A stretch of 64,000 nucleotides of DNA, taken from NCBI GenBank assembly GCA_015066635.1, contig SVOA01000002.1, positions 62,001 to 126,000 on the forward strand, read 5' to 3'. The DNA is from Oscillospiraceae bacterium (lineage in GTDB: Bacteria > Bacillota > Clostridia > Oscillospirales > Acutalibacteraceae). How positions within the stretch are numbered: position 1 is the first letter of the stretch; each line of letters starts with the position of its first letter. Shown piece after piece: positions 51,747 to 61,055 of the stretch. Position numbers and translations under genes: made by a program. The notes beneath the pieces were generated by a model. The model saw only the letters and a program-made list of their open reading frames with translations, searched no databases and had not been told where the DNA came from.

Positions 51747-52692
51747 TTTATCCGAAGTCGTCTCAATTCTCAAGGAAAACGACAACTTTCTGTTGCTGAC
51801 TCACAGGAATCCCGACGGCGACACGCTCGGAAGCGCATTCGGACTTATGTATGCGCTCAGAACCAGAGGCAAGACCGCAAAGGTGCTTAACTGCGACAAG
51901 ATACCCGAGAAGTATTCATATATGTTCGGCGAGGGCGACATCGGCGAGCTTGACAACCCTTATGTTGTAGCGCTCGATATTGCCGACGAGAGTCTTCTCG
52001 GACCGGGTGTTTTTGAAAAGTACAGCGGTAAGATAAAGCTTTGCATTGACCACCATATTTCAAACAAGGGCTTTGCTGAGAAGCTGTATCTGCGCGACTG
52101 TGCGGCGGCGTGTGAAATCATTTACGATATACTCGTTGAACTTGAAATAGAAAAGAACAAGCTTATTGCCGATTGTCTTTACACCGGCATTTCCACGGAC
52201 ACGGGCTGTTTCAAATTCCCCAATGTTACCAAAAAGACTCATCTTATCGCCGCAGACCTTGTCGATAAGGGCGCAGACATAACAAATATAAACAGACTTA
52301 TGTTTGAGACAAAGCCGAAAGGTTACTATTACCTTGCTTCGGAAGCGCTTTCCACGCTCAAACTGTATTTTGACGGCAAATGCGCGATGATGTATATCAC
52401 TCAGGAAATGCTTGCAAAAACGAATACCGACGAGAGCGACTGCGACGGACTTTCAAGTATTCCGAGAAGAATTGAAGGCGTGCTTGTAGGCGTTACCGCA
52501 AGGGAAAGAAGCGACGGCAGTTTTAAGGTTTCGCTTCGCTCGCACGCGCCCGTTGACGTTTCAAAGATATGCGGCATAATGGGCGGCGGCGGTCATGCAA
52601 GAGCCGCAGGCTGTGAGCTTGACGGCAAAAACATAGAGGCAGAAACAAAGAAGCTTTTAGCTGTTATCAAAGCAGAGCTTGACTCAATATGA
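51733..52692 (+). CDS. nrnA: DHH-family phosphoesterase, NrnA-like oligoribonuclease/pAp phosphatase
   Basis: A 319-residue DHH/DHHA1 phosphoesterase. Metal motifs are THRNPDGDTLGS, the Asp in ALDIADE, and DHHISN. The DHHA1 signature is GGGGHARAAG near the C-terminus. NrnA degrades nano-RNAs and/or dephosphorylates pAp, linking RNA turnover and sulfur metabolism. The start is ATG 51733 (AGGTAA upstream), overlapping rbfA by 14 bases. The longer frame from 51679 lies inside rbfA. Confidence 0.92.
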   Translation: MQKIDLSEVVSILKENDNFLLLTHRNPDGDTLGSAFGLMYALRTRGKTAKVLNCDKIPEKYSYMFGEGDIGELDNPYVVALDIADESLLGPGVFEKYSGKIKLCIDHHISNKGFAEKLYLRDCAAACEIIYDILVELEIEKNKLIADCLYTGISTDTGCFKFPNVTKKTHLIAADLVDKGADITNINRLMFETKPKGYYYLASEALSTLKLYFDGKCAMMYITQEMLAKTNTDESDCDGLSSIPRRIEGVLVGVTARERSDGSFKVSLRSHAPVDVSKICGIMGGGGHARAAGCELDGKNIEAETKKLLAVIKAELDSI

Positions 52693-53579
52693 CAGGATTT
52701 ATAATTCTAAACAAGGAACAGAATATGACCTCCTTTTCCGCGTGCAGCCGTGTAAGACGGCTGACGGGTGCAAAAAAGGCAGGACACACGGGAACGCTCG
52801 ACCCAATGGCAACGGGCGTTCTTACTGTTGCGCTTTCGGGCGCGGCAAGATTCATAGACCTGCTGCCCTCTCACGACAAGAGTTATAAAGCCCGCGCAAA
52901 ACTCGGCGTTACAACGGACACGCTCGATATAACGGGAAAAATTCTTTCAGAGTCTCCCGTAAGCGTTACAGACGGTGAACTGCGGAAAACAGTTTTAAAT
53001 TTCACGGGAGAAATTGAGCAGATACCCCCTATGTATTCGGCGGTAAGCGTTGACGGGAAAAGACTGTACGAGCTTGCGAGAGAAGGCAAAGAGGTAGAAA
53101 GAAAATCACGCAGAGTAAACGTTTATTCCGCGGAGATTTCGGACTTTGACGGCAGGGAATTCGGTATTGAGGTTACCTGCTCGTCGGGAACATACATCCG
53201 TACGCTTATTGACGATATAGGCAGAGCGCTCGGCTGCGGAGCCGTAATGACGCAGCTTGAAAGAACCTCGGCAAACGGTTTCTCCGTAAGCGAGGCGCAC
53301 ACTCTTAACGATATTGAAAAGGCCGTCGGCGAGGGCAGAATAAACGACCTGATTATCCCCGTTGAGCGTTGCTTCGACTCACTCGGAAGAATAGCCGTCT
53401 CCCCTGCTCAGAGCGTCCGTTTCAAAAACGGCGGCGAACTTGCGCTCGACAGACTTAAAGGCAGTTTTAACGATGCCGTTTATACTGTTTTTTCCCCCGA
53501 GGGAGAGTTTCTCGGTCTCGGCGAGGTCAAAACAGATGAAAATATACTGACTGTAAAAAAGGTTTACATCGATGGATAA
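52689..53579 (+). CDS. truB: tRNA pseudouridine-55 synthase
   Basis: A 296-residue pseudouridine synthase making Psi55 in the T loop of tRNAs. The catalytic Asp is in GHTGTLDPMATGVL (about 39). KSYKARAKLGVTTDTLD and SSGTYIRTLIDDIGRALG are further family blocks, with a C-terminal PUA-like domain. The ATG overlaps the nrnA stop (ATGA). It overlaps ribF by eight bases. Confidence 0.96.
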   Translation: MTGFIILNKEQNMTSFSACSRVRRLTGAKKAGHTGTLDPMATGVLTVALSGAARFIDLLPSHDKSYKARAKLGVTTDTLDITGKILSESPVSVTDGELRKTVLNFTGEIEQIPPMYSAVSVDGKRLYELAREGKEVERKSRRVNVYSAEISDFDGREFGIEVTCSSGTYIRTLIDDIGRALGCGAVMTQLERTSANGFSVSEAHTLNDIEKAVGEGRINDLIIPVERCFDSLGRIAVSPAQSVRFKNGGELALDRLKGSFNDAVYTVFSPEGEFLGLGEVKTDENILTVKKVYIDG

Positions 53580-54456
53580 AAAGATTTCTCTGGCTCTGGG
53601 TACCTTTGACGGACTTCATACGGGGCACAAGGCAGTTTTAAAAAGCGCTGCCGACACGGAACTTGAACCGTATGTCCTGCTGTTTGACAGGCACCCCCTC
53701 GAGCTGATTAGGGGCAAGGCCCCCACGGAGCTTATCAACCGTAAAAACGCTCTGGAACTTTTAAAACAGAATAACTTTAAAATCATAAATCTCGACTTTG
53801 CAGAGGTTATGAATCTTGACGCCGAAGAATTCTTTTATGATTACATTGCCAAGAAATTCCGTGCGGGGAAGATTTCCTGCGGAGAGAATTACAGCTTCGG
53901 AAAAAACGGAAAGGGCGATACGGAATTGCTATATAAGCTTTGCCGTGAAAACGGTATTGAGCTTTCGGTCGTAAAGACCGTTTTGTATAAGGGCTCCCCC
54001 GTAAGTTCAACACGGATAAGAGCCTGCATAGAAAGCGGCGAAATAAAAGACGCCAACGAAATGCTCTCGCGCCCGTATTCGTTTGAAAGCAAGGTCATAG
54101 ACGGTGCAAAAAGAGGAAAGAAGCTCGGCTTCCCGACGGCAAACCAGCTTATCCCCGATAATGCAACCCGTCCCGAAAAGGGCGTATATGCTACTGCTGT
54201 ACGGCTTGACGGCAAACTATATCCCGCAGTTACAAACTTCGGCGTGCGCCCGACGGTTGACGGAAAAAAACTTGTCAGCGAAACGCACATTATCGGCTTT
54301 GCAGGCAGTCTTTACGGAAAGACGCTTGAAATTATGTTCCTTGACCGTCTCAGGAGTGAAAGAAAATTCTCCTCACTTGAAGAACTCAGCGCGGCTATAG
54401 GAAGAGACGCCGTAAAATCGGAAGAAATATTTAAAGAACATCTTGAAAAAGTATAA
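53572..54456 (+). CDS. ribF: Bifunctional riboflavin kinase/FAD synthetase
   Basis: A 294-residue enzyme converting riboflavin to FMN and FAD. The N-terminal adenylyltransferase has ALGTFDGLHTGHKAVL and SSTRIRACIESGEI. The C-terminal flavokinase has KKLGFPTANQLIPD and GVYATAV, then VTNFGVRPTVDG and the catalytic Glu region LVSETHIIGF. It is the last gene of the rimP operon; no terminator is evident before the dehydrogenase promoter, whose -35 lies in its 3' end. Confidence 0.95.
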   Translation: MDKKISLALGTFDGLHTGHKAVLKSAADTELEPYVLLFDRHPLELIRGKAPTELINRKNALELLKQNNFKIINLDFAEVMNLDAEEFFYDYIAKKFRAGKISCGENYSFGKNGKGDTELLYKLCRENGIELSVVKTVLYKGSPVSSTRIRACIESGEIKDANEMLSRPYSFESKVIDGAKRGKKLGFPTANQLIPDNATRPEKGVYATAVRLDGKLYPAVTNFGVRPTVDGKKLVSETHIIGFAGSLYGKTLEIMFLDRLRSERKFSSLEELSAAIGRDAVKSEEIFKEHLEKV

Positions 54457-54471
54457 CAAAAATTGTAAAAT
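54443..54471 (+). promoter_or_regulatory. Promoter of the iron-dependent alcohol dehydrogenase gene
   Basis: TTGAAA, 17 bases, TAAAAT; the -35 lies in the last codons of ribF. AGAGGTG precedes the ATG at 54504. Confidence 0.6.
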
Positions 54472-54503
54472 ATATATATTAAATTAAAAGAGGTGCTTTT
54501 ATT

Positions 54504-55712
54504 ATGTCGTCTTTAAAAATTGCTTACTACAGAGCTTATCAGAAAATCATGAAAATCTTTATGCTTTTCCTTGACTGGTCTGAGCCCGAAATGCTCACGG
54601 GACCCGGAAGCATAAAGAAGCTGCCCGGAGTTATCAAATCAAAGGGCATCAGCAACGTCATGGTAGTTACCGATAAGGGACTGATGAGCCTTAATTTGCT
54701 CGACGGTCTTTTTGAGGAGCTTAAAAATCAGGGCATTTCATACGTTGTCTATGACGGCGTTCAGCCCAACCCCTCTATTGAAAATATTGAACAGGCAAGA
54801 GAAATGTTTGTTTCAAACGGCTGTGAGGCAATGATAGCCTTCGGCGGCGGTTCTCCCATGGACTGCGCAAAGGCAGCCTGCGCAAGAGTTGTCAGACCCA
54901 ACAAGTCAATCCCTCAGATGAGAGGCGTTATGAAGGTTATGCGCAAGCTTCCTCCGTTCTTTGCTGTTCCCACGACAGCAGGCACGGGCTCGGAAACCAC
55001 TCTTGCGGCTGTTGTTTCAAACACACAGACTCACGAGAAATACGCTATCAACGACCCCGTACTTCGTCCGAAATTTGCAGTGCTTGACCCCGAACTTACG
55101 GTAGGCCTTCCCAAGCACATCACTTCCACAACGGGACTTGACGCACTTACACACGCAGTTGAGGCATATATCGGCAAATCAAATGTTCCCTCGACCATCG
55201 ACTATGCGGAAAAGGCAACAAAGCTTATCTTCAAGTACCTCGAGGTTGCATACAATGATGGCAAGAATATTGAGGCAAGAGACCAGATGCTTCTCGCTTC
55301 TTTCTATGCAGGTATGGCGTTTACAAGAGCTTATGTCGGCTATGTCCACGCTATCGCTCACAACCTCGGCGGCGTTTACGGAATTGCTCACGGACTTGCA
55401 AATGCGGTTATCCTGCCCGTAATTCTTGAGGAATACGGCACGGCTGTATATCCTCAGCTCGCAAAGCTCGCTGACTGCGCAGGTATTGCAGGTCAGACAG
55501 AGGAAGAAAAGGCAAAGAACTTTATTGCCGAGATTTACGCTATGAACGAGAGAATGTCCATCCCCAAGGGCTTTACGCAGATTAAGGACGAGGACATCCC
55601 GACTATCGTTGAGAGAGCTCTTAAAGAAGCTAACCCGCTTTATCCCGTACCCGTTATCTTTGACGGCGAGAGACTTACTCAGATAGTTAAAAAGCTTCAG
55701 ATAAGCGAATAA
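54504..55712 (+). CDS. Iron-containing alcohol dehydrogenase
   Basis: A 402-residue group III dehydrogenase that reduces aldehydes or oxidises alcohols with NAD(P)H, often serving fermentation redox balance. The nucleotide motif is FGGGSPMDCAKA (about 113), the AVPTTAGTGSE loop follows, and the metal ligands lie in LDALTHAVEAYIG and YVHAIAHNLGGVYGIAHG (Asp and three His). The N-terminal extension YYRAYQKIMKIFMLFLDW is found in clostridial relatives. It has its own promoter and terminator. Substrate not predictable. Confidence 0.93.
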   Translation: MSSLKIAYYRAYQKIMKIFMLFLDWSEPEMLTGPGSIKKLPGVIKSKGISNVMVVTDKGLMSLNLLDGLFEELKNQGISYVVYDGVQPNPSIENIEQAREMFVSNGCEAMIAFGGGSPMDCAKAACARVVRPNKSIPQMRGVMKVMRKLPPFFAVPTTAGTGSETTLAAVVSNTQTHEKYAINDPVLRPKFAVLDPELTVGLPKHITSTTGLDALTHAVEAYIGKSNVPSTIDYAEKATKLIFKYLEVAYNDGKNIEARDQMLLASFYAGMAFTRAYVGYVHAIAHNLGGVYGIAHGLANAVILPVILEEYGTAVYPQLAKLADCAGIAGQTEEEKAKNFIAEIYAMNERMSIPKGFTQIKDEDIPTIVERALKEANPLYPVPVIFDGERLTQIVKKLQISE

Positions 55713-55720
55713 CAAAAAGC

Positions 55721-55750
55721 AACTGCCTTCGTTTAACGAAGGCAGTTTTT
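55721..55750 (+). terminator. Terminator of the alcohol dehydrogenase gene
   Basis: An 11-pair stem AACTGCCTTCG/CGAAGGCAGTT with a five-base loop, then TTTTT. Confidence 0.92.
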
Positions 55751-55761
55751 ATATCTTATTA

Positions 55762-55794
55762 AGGAAAAAGCAGGAAACTCAGTTTCCTGCTTTT
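55762..55794 (-). terminator. Terminator overlapping the end of the GH26 gene
   Basis: A 13-pair stem AAAAGCAGGAAAC/GTTTCCTGCTTTT. The stop codon (55779-55781) sits in the loop, so one arm encodes the last residues. T run TTTTTCC on the minus strand. Confidence 0.8.
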
Positions 55795-56798
55795 AATATA
55801 TCCAGCTCGTCAAGAGTAATAACTCTGTCGCTGTTATACAGTTCTTTTAATGTCTCGGGCGAATTGTTATCGGTCAGATATTCGGTATGCCAGGTCATAA
55901 ACCATACCCACGGAGTTTCCGTAAACTCCTCTGCCGTCGGGTTTGCGCCGCACTCATGGAAGCAGACGGGTTTGCCTTTGAGATTAACCTTTTTTACTTC
56001 CTTATACAGTTCGGGCATTGCGCCGCCGTCATAACTGTCCGCGCCGACTACGTCATAATAATCGGAGCCGGGATTCCATTTGCGGTAGTCCTCGCCGTTG
56101 TGTGAATAGCCGAGCACCCATATAAGATTGTTAAGCTCCCAATATTCTGTGTAACGCTCATACATAATGCGCCAGAGTTTTATGAAGTTTTTATTTCCTC
56201 CTTTTCCCCACCAGAACCAACCGCCGTCAAACTCGTGGAAGGGACGCCATATAACCGTAACGCCCTTATTCTGAAGGTCTTTAAGCGCTTTTGCGCCCTT
56301 ATCCATACCGTTTATAAGGGTTTCGTATTCCTCAGTGCCGGGTGTTAACGCCCTGTCCCAGTCCGTAATTTCATCATTTTGCGCATCTGCCCACTCGCCC
56401 GAGAAATCGGCTCCCGTGTGCCAGCAGATTGTAACAAGGCCTCCCTGCTGCGCCCATTTTACGGCTCTTTCGTTGACGCCGTCAAAATCATCATTCATAT
56501 AATCAAAGCCCCTTATGGCGGGAAGTCTGCCCGAAGCGGACTGTATATATTCAAATTCATAGTCCTCGCTGCCCATCCAGGTTGACTCCTGCTGTCCCGA
56601 CAGAGTATAACTGCCCTCGGCTGACTTTATCATTTCGTAAACCCTTTTTGCGCCGTCATCAGCGTTTTTATTCGACAGAGCTTCATCATTACCAAATTTA
56701 CAGGAACAAAGACAAACAAAAATACAGACAAGCATTATAACGGCAGAGTATTTTACCGCCGTCTGTTTTATCGGTTTAATGTTGCTGAACTGTTTCAT
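55779..56798 (-). CDS. GH26 beta-mannanase-like lipoprotein
   Basis: A 339-residue exported lipoprotein of glycoside hydrolase family 26, most often endo-beta-1,4-mannanase. The N-terminus has a signal helix ending in a lipobox-like LCSC (Cys about 33). The catalytic acid Glu is in WRPFHEFDGGWFWWG and the nucleophile Glu in CFHECGANPT, with VVGADSYDGG between. The gene overlaps the esterase gene by 23 bases and ends in a terminator whose stem includes its last codons. With the esterase it could remove acyl groups and cleave mannan, but other GH26 activities are possible. Confidence 0.85.
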   Translation of the reverse strand: MKQFSNIKPIKQTAVKYSAVIMLVCIFVCLCSCKFGNDEALSNKNADDGAKRVYEMIKSAEGSYTLSGQQESTWMGSEDYEFEYIQSASGRLPAIRGFDYMNDDFDGVNERAVKWAQQGGLVTICWHTGADFSGEWADAQNDEITDWDRALTPGTEEYETLINGMDKGAKALKDLQNKGVTVIWRPFHEFDGGWFWWGKGGNKNFIKLWRIMYERYTEYWELNNLIWVLGYSHNGEDYRKWNPGSDYYDVVGADSYDGGAMPELYKEVKKVNLKGKPVCFHECGANPTAEEFTETPWVWFMTWHTEYLTDNNSPETLKELYNSDRVITLDELDILKAGN

Positions 56799-58128
56799 CG
56801 CTTACCTCATTTACTGATGTATGGCTTTCAAAGAAGGCGAGCATTTCGTCAATGGTCTGTTTGCTCTCGTCAAGCTCGGGATACGCAACGCTTGTAATAT
56901 GTCCCGAGGAACGGTTCAACGAAAGAGGCCAGTCTCTGAACTGATGCTCTATTCCCTTTTCGGTAAGAATATCGTCAAAATACACTCCCGACGCATGAAG
57001 GAAATCCCGCGCACAGGTTACGACATAGCAAGGCGGAAGTACGCCTAAATCCAGCACCTCGTCGGGCTGAAGGTAATTATAGTACGGGGAATTCTTATAG
57101 TCGAAACCGAGATAGCAGGATATCAGCGGAGCGTTAAATCCGTTTTTGAAATCGAACATACCCGAAACAAGTCCGAGCGCGTCAATCTCAAGTCCCGAAG
57201 GTTCAATGCCGTATAGCTCTCTGAGAGTTTCGCTTGAATCTGCAAGCGGCGCATAATATGCAAGCTGACCGCCTGCCGAGTCGCCCGTAACATATACTCT
57301 GTCAAGGTCGCAGTAATAAGCGTCCGCATTTTCCCTTATCCATTTAAACGCCGCAATAACGTCCTGAATCTGAGAGGGATAAAGCACGTCGGGAGACAGA
57401 CGGTAGTTAATCGCAATTACCGTGTATCCCCTTTTTGCGAGTACCGAGCAGTAAACTCTGTTGGAGTCCTTGTCGCCCATCATAAGCCCGCCTCCGTGAA
57501 TATCAATTATCACGGGCAGTTTTTCCGCAGTGCCTTCGGGATAGAATATATCAAGCATATGGGCATTGTTCCCGTCGTCTATATACGGAATGTCCTCAAG
57601 CCTTGTAACGCCCGTTTCCATAGTCTGCGAATCAACTCTGTTGTTGTCATAAAAAGTAACAATATCCCACACAATGGATATGGCGGCGGTAACAAAGCCC
57701 TTGTTTGTGAGCTCGCCCATTGAATTGGGACTGACCTTATAAAGCTGAGTGTCAAGTTCAAAAAGTCCGTTAAAGATTTTCATAAACTCAGCTTCGGCGG
57801 AGTCCGCGTCCCTGACCTCGCCGCCCGCAGTAACTATGTCTTTAAGGAAAAGATACAGCTCGGTAAAAAGTCCCTTTATCTGATTTGAGAATTCGGTATT
57901 ATCCGACATACCCGACTCGGACGCGAGCTTTTCAATAGCTGCCGACTTTGCCCTGAATTCGCTCAAAAGCTCCTCGTCATATTCGCCGTAGGTTATAACC
58001 TCCGAGTTTTTGCCGACCTTGAGAGCAAACTCCTTGCGTCTTGCAAAGGTATCTGTCTGAAACCATATTCCGCCTGTCAGAGCAGCCACAATAAAAAGGC
58101 TGATAATCCGTTTAATTACTGAATTCAT
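56776..58128 (-). CDS. Membrane-anchored alpha/beta hydrolase (BD-FAE/HSL-type esterase)
   Basis: A 450-residue protein with one N-terminal membrane helix (about 5-22), a helical spacer of about 150 residues, and an esterase domain of the hormone-sensitive-lipase/BD-FAE type. The oxyanion motif is DIHGGGLMMG (about 213), the nucleophile elbow is TGDSAGGQLA (about 279), and a His near 415 (SSGHITS) may complete the triad. It could deacylate polysaccharides outside the cell together with the GH26 enzyme. Its ATG overlaps the stop of a 39-codon ORF (ATGA), indicating translational coupling. Confidence 0.83.
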   Translation of the reverse strand: MNSVIKRIISLFIVAALTGGIWFQTDTFARRKEFALKVGKNSEVITYGEYDEELLSEFRAKSAAIEKLASESGMSDNTEFSNQIKGLFTELYLFLKDIVTAGGEVRDADSAEAEFMKIFNGLFELDTQLYKVSPNSMGELTNKGFVTAAISIVWDIVTFYDNNRVDSQTMETGVTRLEDIPYIDDGNNAHMLDIFYPEGTAEKLPVIIDIHGGGLMMGDKDSNRVYCSVLAKRGYTVIAINYRLSPDVLYPSQIQDVIAAFKWIRENADAYYCDLDRVYVTGDSAGGQLAYYAPLADSSETLRELYGIEPSGLEIDALGLVSGMFDFKNGFNAPLISCYLGFDYKNSPYYNYLQPDEVLDLGVLPPCYVVTCARDFLHASGVYFDDILTEKGIEHQFRDWPLSLNRSSGHITSVAYPELDESKQTIDEMLAFFESHTSVNEVSDETVQQH

Positions 58129-58244
58129 TTCTTACCTCTGAAAACCGCATTAAACAGCGAGCCGATATACATTGCTATATCGGCTGCTTTGGTGTTTCTG
58201 AAAATGTCAATAAGTTTCTCTATGAAATCGCCTGATGATTTCAT
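58125..58244 (-). CDS. 39-residue cationic amphipathic peptide between leuS and the esterase
   Basis: A short frame below the size of routine gene calling. The ATG at 58244 has AAAGGTG six bases upstream and lies 11 bases after the leuS stop; the TGA overlaps the next ATG. The product starts MKSSGDFIEKLIDIF, continues with RNTKAADIAMYIGSLF and ends NAVFRGKK. It is a probable amphipathic helix with a basic end and no signal peptide. It could be a true small membrane-active or regulatory peptide, or merely a coupling leader for the esterase. No family is recognised. Confidence 0.6.
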   Translation of the reverse strand: MKSSGDFIEKLIDIFRNTKAADIAMYIGSLFNAVFRGKK

Positions 58245-58255
58245 TTAATCACCTT

Positions 58256-60664
58256 TTATTTTGCAACTATATTTACAAGCTTGCCCTTGACATAAATCTC
58301 TTTAATGATGTTTTTGCCGTCAAGCTCTGCCGCAATTCTTTCGTCAGCCTTGGCAAGAGCAATCGCCTCGTCGTTTGAAATCTCGGCAGGGATGTTGATT
58401 TTAGTTTTGATTTTGCCGTTTATCTGAACAACGATTTCAACCGTTGCGTCTATGCACTTTGCCTCATCGTATTCGGGCCACTTTCCGTCAGCGGCAAGCA
58501 TTTCGCCGTAGCCGAGAGTCTGCCACATTTCCTCGGTAACGTGCGGTGCAAAGGGATTTACGATAAGCAGAAGCGATTTAAGCTCTGCGCGGTTAATCGA
58601 ACCGACCTCATATATCTGATTGAGCAAAGTCATTACAGCCGCGACAGCCGTATTGAATTTCATCTGCTCTATATCGTTGGAAACCTTCTTGATGGTCTTG
58701 TGCATTGCAGACGAGAGCGCTTCGGAATATTCGTCGCCGTCAGTGAGAATCTCCTGAAGCTTCCAGATTCTGTCTATAAATCTCTTACAGCCCTTGACGC
58801 TTGATTCGCTCCACGGTGCTGCCTGCTCATAGTCGCCCATAAACAGAACATAGGTGCGAAGCACGTCTGCGCCGTACTCGTCAACAACAACATTGGGGTC
58901 GATTACGTTACCTCTTGACTTACTCATCTTGACGCCGTCGGGTCCCAGAATAAGTCCCTGAGCAGTTCTCTTGAGATAGGGCTCCTTAAAGGGTACTGCG
59001 CCTATATCATAGAGGAAGCGGTGCCAGAAGCGTGAATAAATCATATGTCTTGTAACGTGCTCCATACCGCCGTTGTACCAGTCAACGGGTCCCCAGTATC
59101 TGAGTTTATCCTGAGAGGCAAGTTCCTTATCGTTGTGCGGGTCAATGTATCTTAAAAAGTACCAGCTTGAGCCTGCCCACTGAGGCATGGTGTCTGTTTC
59201 GCGTTTTGCGTCTGCGCCGCACTTGGGACATTTGCAGTTAACGAAGGAATCAATCTTTGCAAGCGGGCTTTCGCCATCCTGACCGGGTGCAAAATTCTCA
59301 ACGGGCGGAAGCTTTAAGGGAAGCTCCTCATAGGGAACGGCAACAAGTCCGCAGTTCGGACAGTGAACTATCGGAATGGGCTCGCCCCAGTAGCGCTGAC
59401 GGTTGAACGCCCAGTCCTTCATCTTGTACTGAACGCCGCCTTCGCCTAAGCCCTTCTGCTGTAAGAAGTCTATCATCTTTGCGATGGAGTCTTTCTTGTT
59501 ATCAAGTCCGTTAAGGAAGCCTGAGTTGACCATCTCGCCGTCGCCTGTGTATGCCTCGACAGAGATGTCGCCGCCCTTGATAACCTCAATAATATCAATG
59601 CCGAATTTTTTTGCAAATTCGTAGTCTCTCTGGTCGTGTGCGGGAACTGCCATGATAGCGCCCGTACCGTAGCCCATCATTACATAGTCGGAAATATAAA
59701 TCGGAATATCTTCATCATTAACGGGATTCTTTGCCGTAATTCCCTTTATGCAAACGCCCGTCTTGTCCTTGACAAGCTGAGTGCGTTCAAATTCCGTTTT
59801 CTTTGCGCACTCTGCACGGTATGCCTCAATTTCGTCCATATTGCCGATAGCGTCCTTATACTTGTCTATAAGAGGATGCTCAGGGGCGATAACCATAAAC
59901 GTTACGCCGAAAAGGGTGTCGGGACGGGTGGTGTAAATTCTGAGCTGTTCGGGAATTTCATTGAGGTTAAAGTTGACAAAAGCGCCTCTCGATTTTCCTA
60001 TCCAGTTAATCTGCTGAAGTTTGACGTTGGGAAGATAGTCAACCTCCTCAAGTCCCTCAAGAAGCTTGTCGGCATATTCGGTAATGCGAAGATACCATAC
60101 GTCCTTTGACCTCTGAACGACATCGCTGTGGCAGATGTCGCACTTGCCTCCCTGCGAGTCCTCGTTTGAAAGGACAACCTTACAGGACGGACAGTAGTTT
60201 ACAAGAGTCTTATCACGGAAGGCAAGTCCGTGCTCAAACATTTTAAGGAATATCCACTGAGTCCACTTGTAGTAGCCCTCCTCGGTGGTGTCGATAACCC
60301 TCGTCCAGTCAAAGGAAAAGCCGACTCTTTTAAGCTGAGAAGTGAACTTCTTAATATTCATATCCGTAACCTGACGGGGATGAATACCTGTCTTGATAGC
60401 GTAATTCTCGGTAGGAAGTCCGTACGCGTCAAAGCCTATCGGAAAAAGTACGTTGTAACCCTCAAGTCTTCTCTTACGGGAAACAACCTCAAGGCCCGAA
60501 TATGCCTTGATATGTCCGACGTGCATACCTGCTCCCGAAGGATACGGAAACTCTACAAGCGCATAGAATTTCTTTTTATCGGAGCCGTCAACGGCGTGGA
60601 AAACACCTTTTTCTTCCCATTTGTCCTGCCATTTTTTCTCAATTTCTCTGAAATTGTAGTCCAT
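58256..60664 (-). CDS. leuS: Leucyl-tRNA synthetase
   Basis: An 802-residue class I synthetase. The HIGH-type motif is MHVGHIKAY (about 48-56), the CP1 editing domain contains the threonine-rich region IYTTRPDTLFGVTFM, and the zinc ribbon has NCKCPKCGAD. The KMSKS motif is DGVKMSKSRGN (about 578). The start is placed at ATG 60664, with AAGGAAG upstream; an ATG six bases earlier touches that site. The gene lies 34 bases past rsfS in the ftsY-to-GH26 unit. No T-box was seen before it. Confidence 0.96.
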   Translation of the reverse strand: MDYNFREIEKKWQDKWEEKGVFHAVDGSDKKKFYALVEFPYPSGAGMHVGHIKAYSGLEVVSRKRRLEGYNVLFPIGFDAYGLPTENYAIKTGIHPRQVTDMNIKKFTSQLKRVGFSFDWTRVIDTTEEGYYKWTQWIFLKMFEHGLAFRDKTLVNYCPSCKVVLSNEDSQGGKCDICHSDVVQRSKDVWYLRITEYADKLLEGLEEVDYLPNVKLQQINWIGKSRGAFVNFNLNEIPEQLRIYTTRPDTLFGVTFMVIAPEHPLIDKYKDAIGNMDEIEAYRAECAKKTEFERTQLVKDKTGVCIKGITAKNPVNDEDIPIYISDYVMMGYGTGAIMAVPAHDQRDYEFAKKFGIDIIEVIKGGDISVEAYTGDGEMVNSGFLNGLDNKKDSIAKMIDFLQQKGLGEGGVQYKMKDWAFNRQRYWGEPIPIVHCPNCGLVAVPYEELPLKLPPVENFAPGQDGESPLAKIDSFVNCKCPKCGADAKRETDTMPQWAGSSWYFLRYIDPHNDKELASQDKLRYWGPVDWYNGGMEHVTRHMIYSRFWHRFLYDIGAVPFKEPYLKRTAQGLILGPDGVKMSKSRGNVIDPNVVVDEYGADVLRTYVLFMGDYEQAAPWSESSVKGCKRFIDRIWKLQEILTDGDEYSEALSSAMHKTIKKVSNDIEQMKFNTAVAAVMTLLNQIYEVGSINRAELKSLLLIVNPFAPHVTEEMWQTLGYGEMLAADGKWPEYDEAKCIDATVEIVVQINGKIKTKINIPAEISNDEAIALAKADERIAAELDGKNIIKEIYVKGKLVNIVAK

Positions 60665-60698
60665 AATCATCTTCCTTATATAAATAGTTAATTTTTAT

Positions 60699-61055
60699 CT
60701 ATTCGTCTTTTATCCACTCGGAGATGTCAACATCCTCGGCATCCTGCCAAAGCTTCTCAAGGTTGAAATTCTCACGGCTGTCGGGTGTGAAAACGTGAAC
60801 TACCACGTTGCCGTAGTCGAGCAGTATCCAGCCCGTTGCCTTGCCCTCGATATGCTTGGGCTCCTGTCCCATCTCGGCAAGCTTATCCTCAAGCTCCTCT
60901 GCAAGCGCCTTGATGTGGGTTGTCGAGGTACCCGAAACGATAACAAAATAATCGGCAACGCTCGTAAGATCCGTTATTTTAAGGACGACTATGTCCATAC
61001 CCTTTTTGTTGTCGAGTATCTTTACGGAGTTTTCAAGTATTTCCTGTGTAAGCAT
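60699..61055 (-). CDS. rsfS: Ribosomal silencing factor RsfS
   Basis: A 118-residue Iojap/RsfS protein that binds L14 on the 50S subunit and blocks subunit joining in starvation. Typical text: DIVVLKITDLTSVADYFVIVSGTS, then GWILLDYGNVVVHVF and FYNLEKLW-like end (FNLEKLWQDAEDVD). Start and yqeK stop share one base. The nadD-yqeK-rsfS order is conserved in Firmicutes. Confidence 0.95.
   Translation of the reverse strand: MLTQEILENSVKILDNKKGMDIVVLKITDLTSVADYFVIVSGTSTTHIKALAEELEDKLAEMGQEPKHIEGKATGWILLDYGNVVVHVFTPDSRENFNLEKLWQDAEDVDISEWIKDE

Noticed and set aside
58256-60664. A T-box or other tRNA-sensing leader for leuS
   Set aside because: leuS is internal to an operon, only 34 bases follow rsfS, and no T-box sequence is present.
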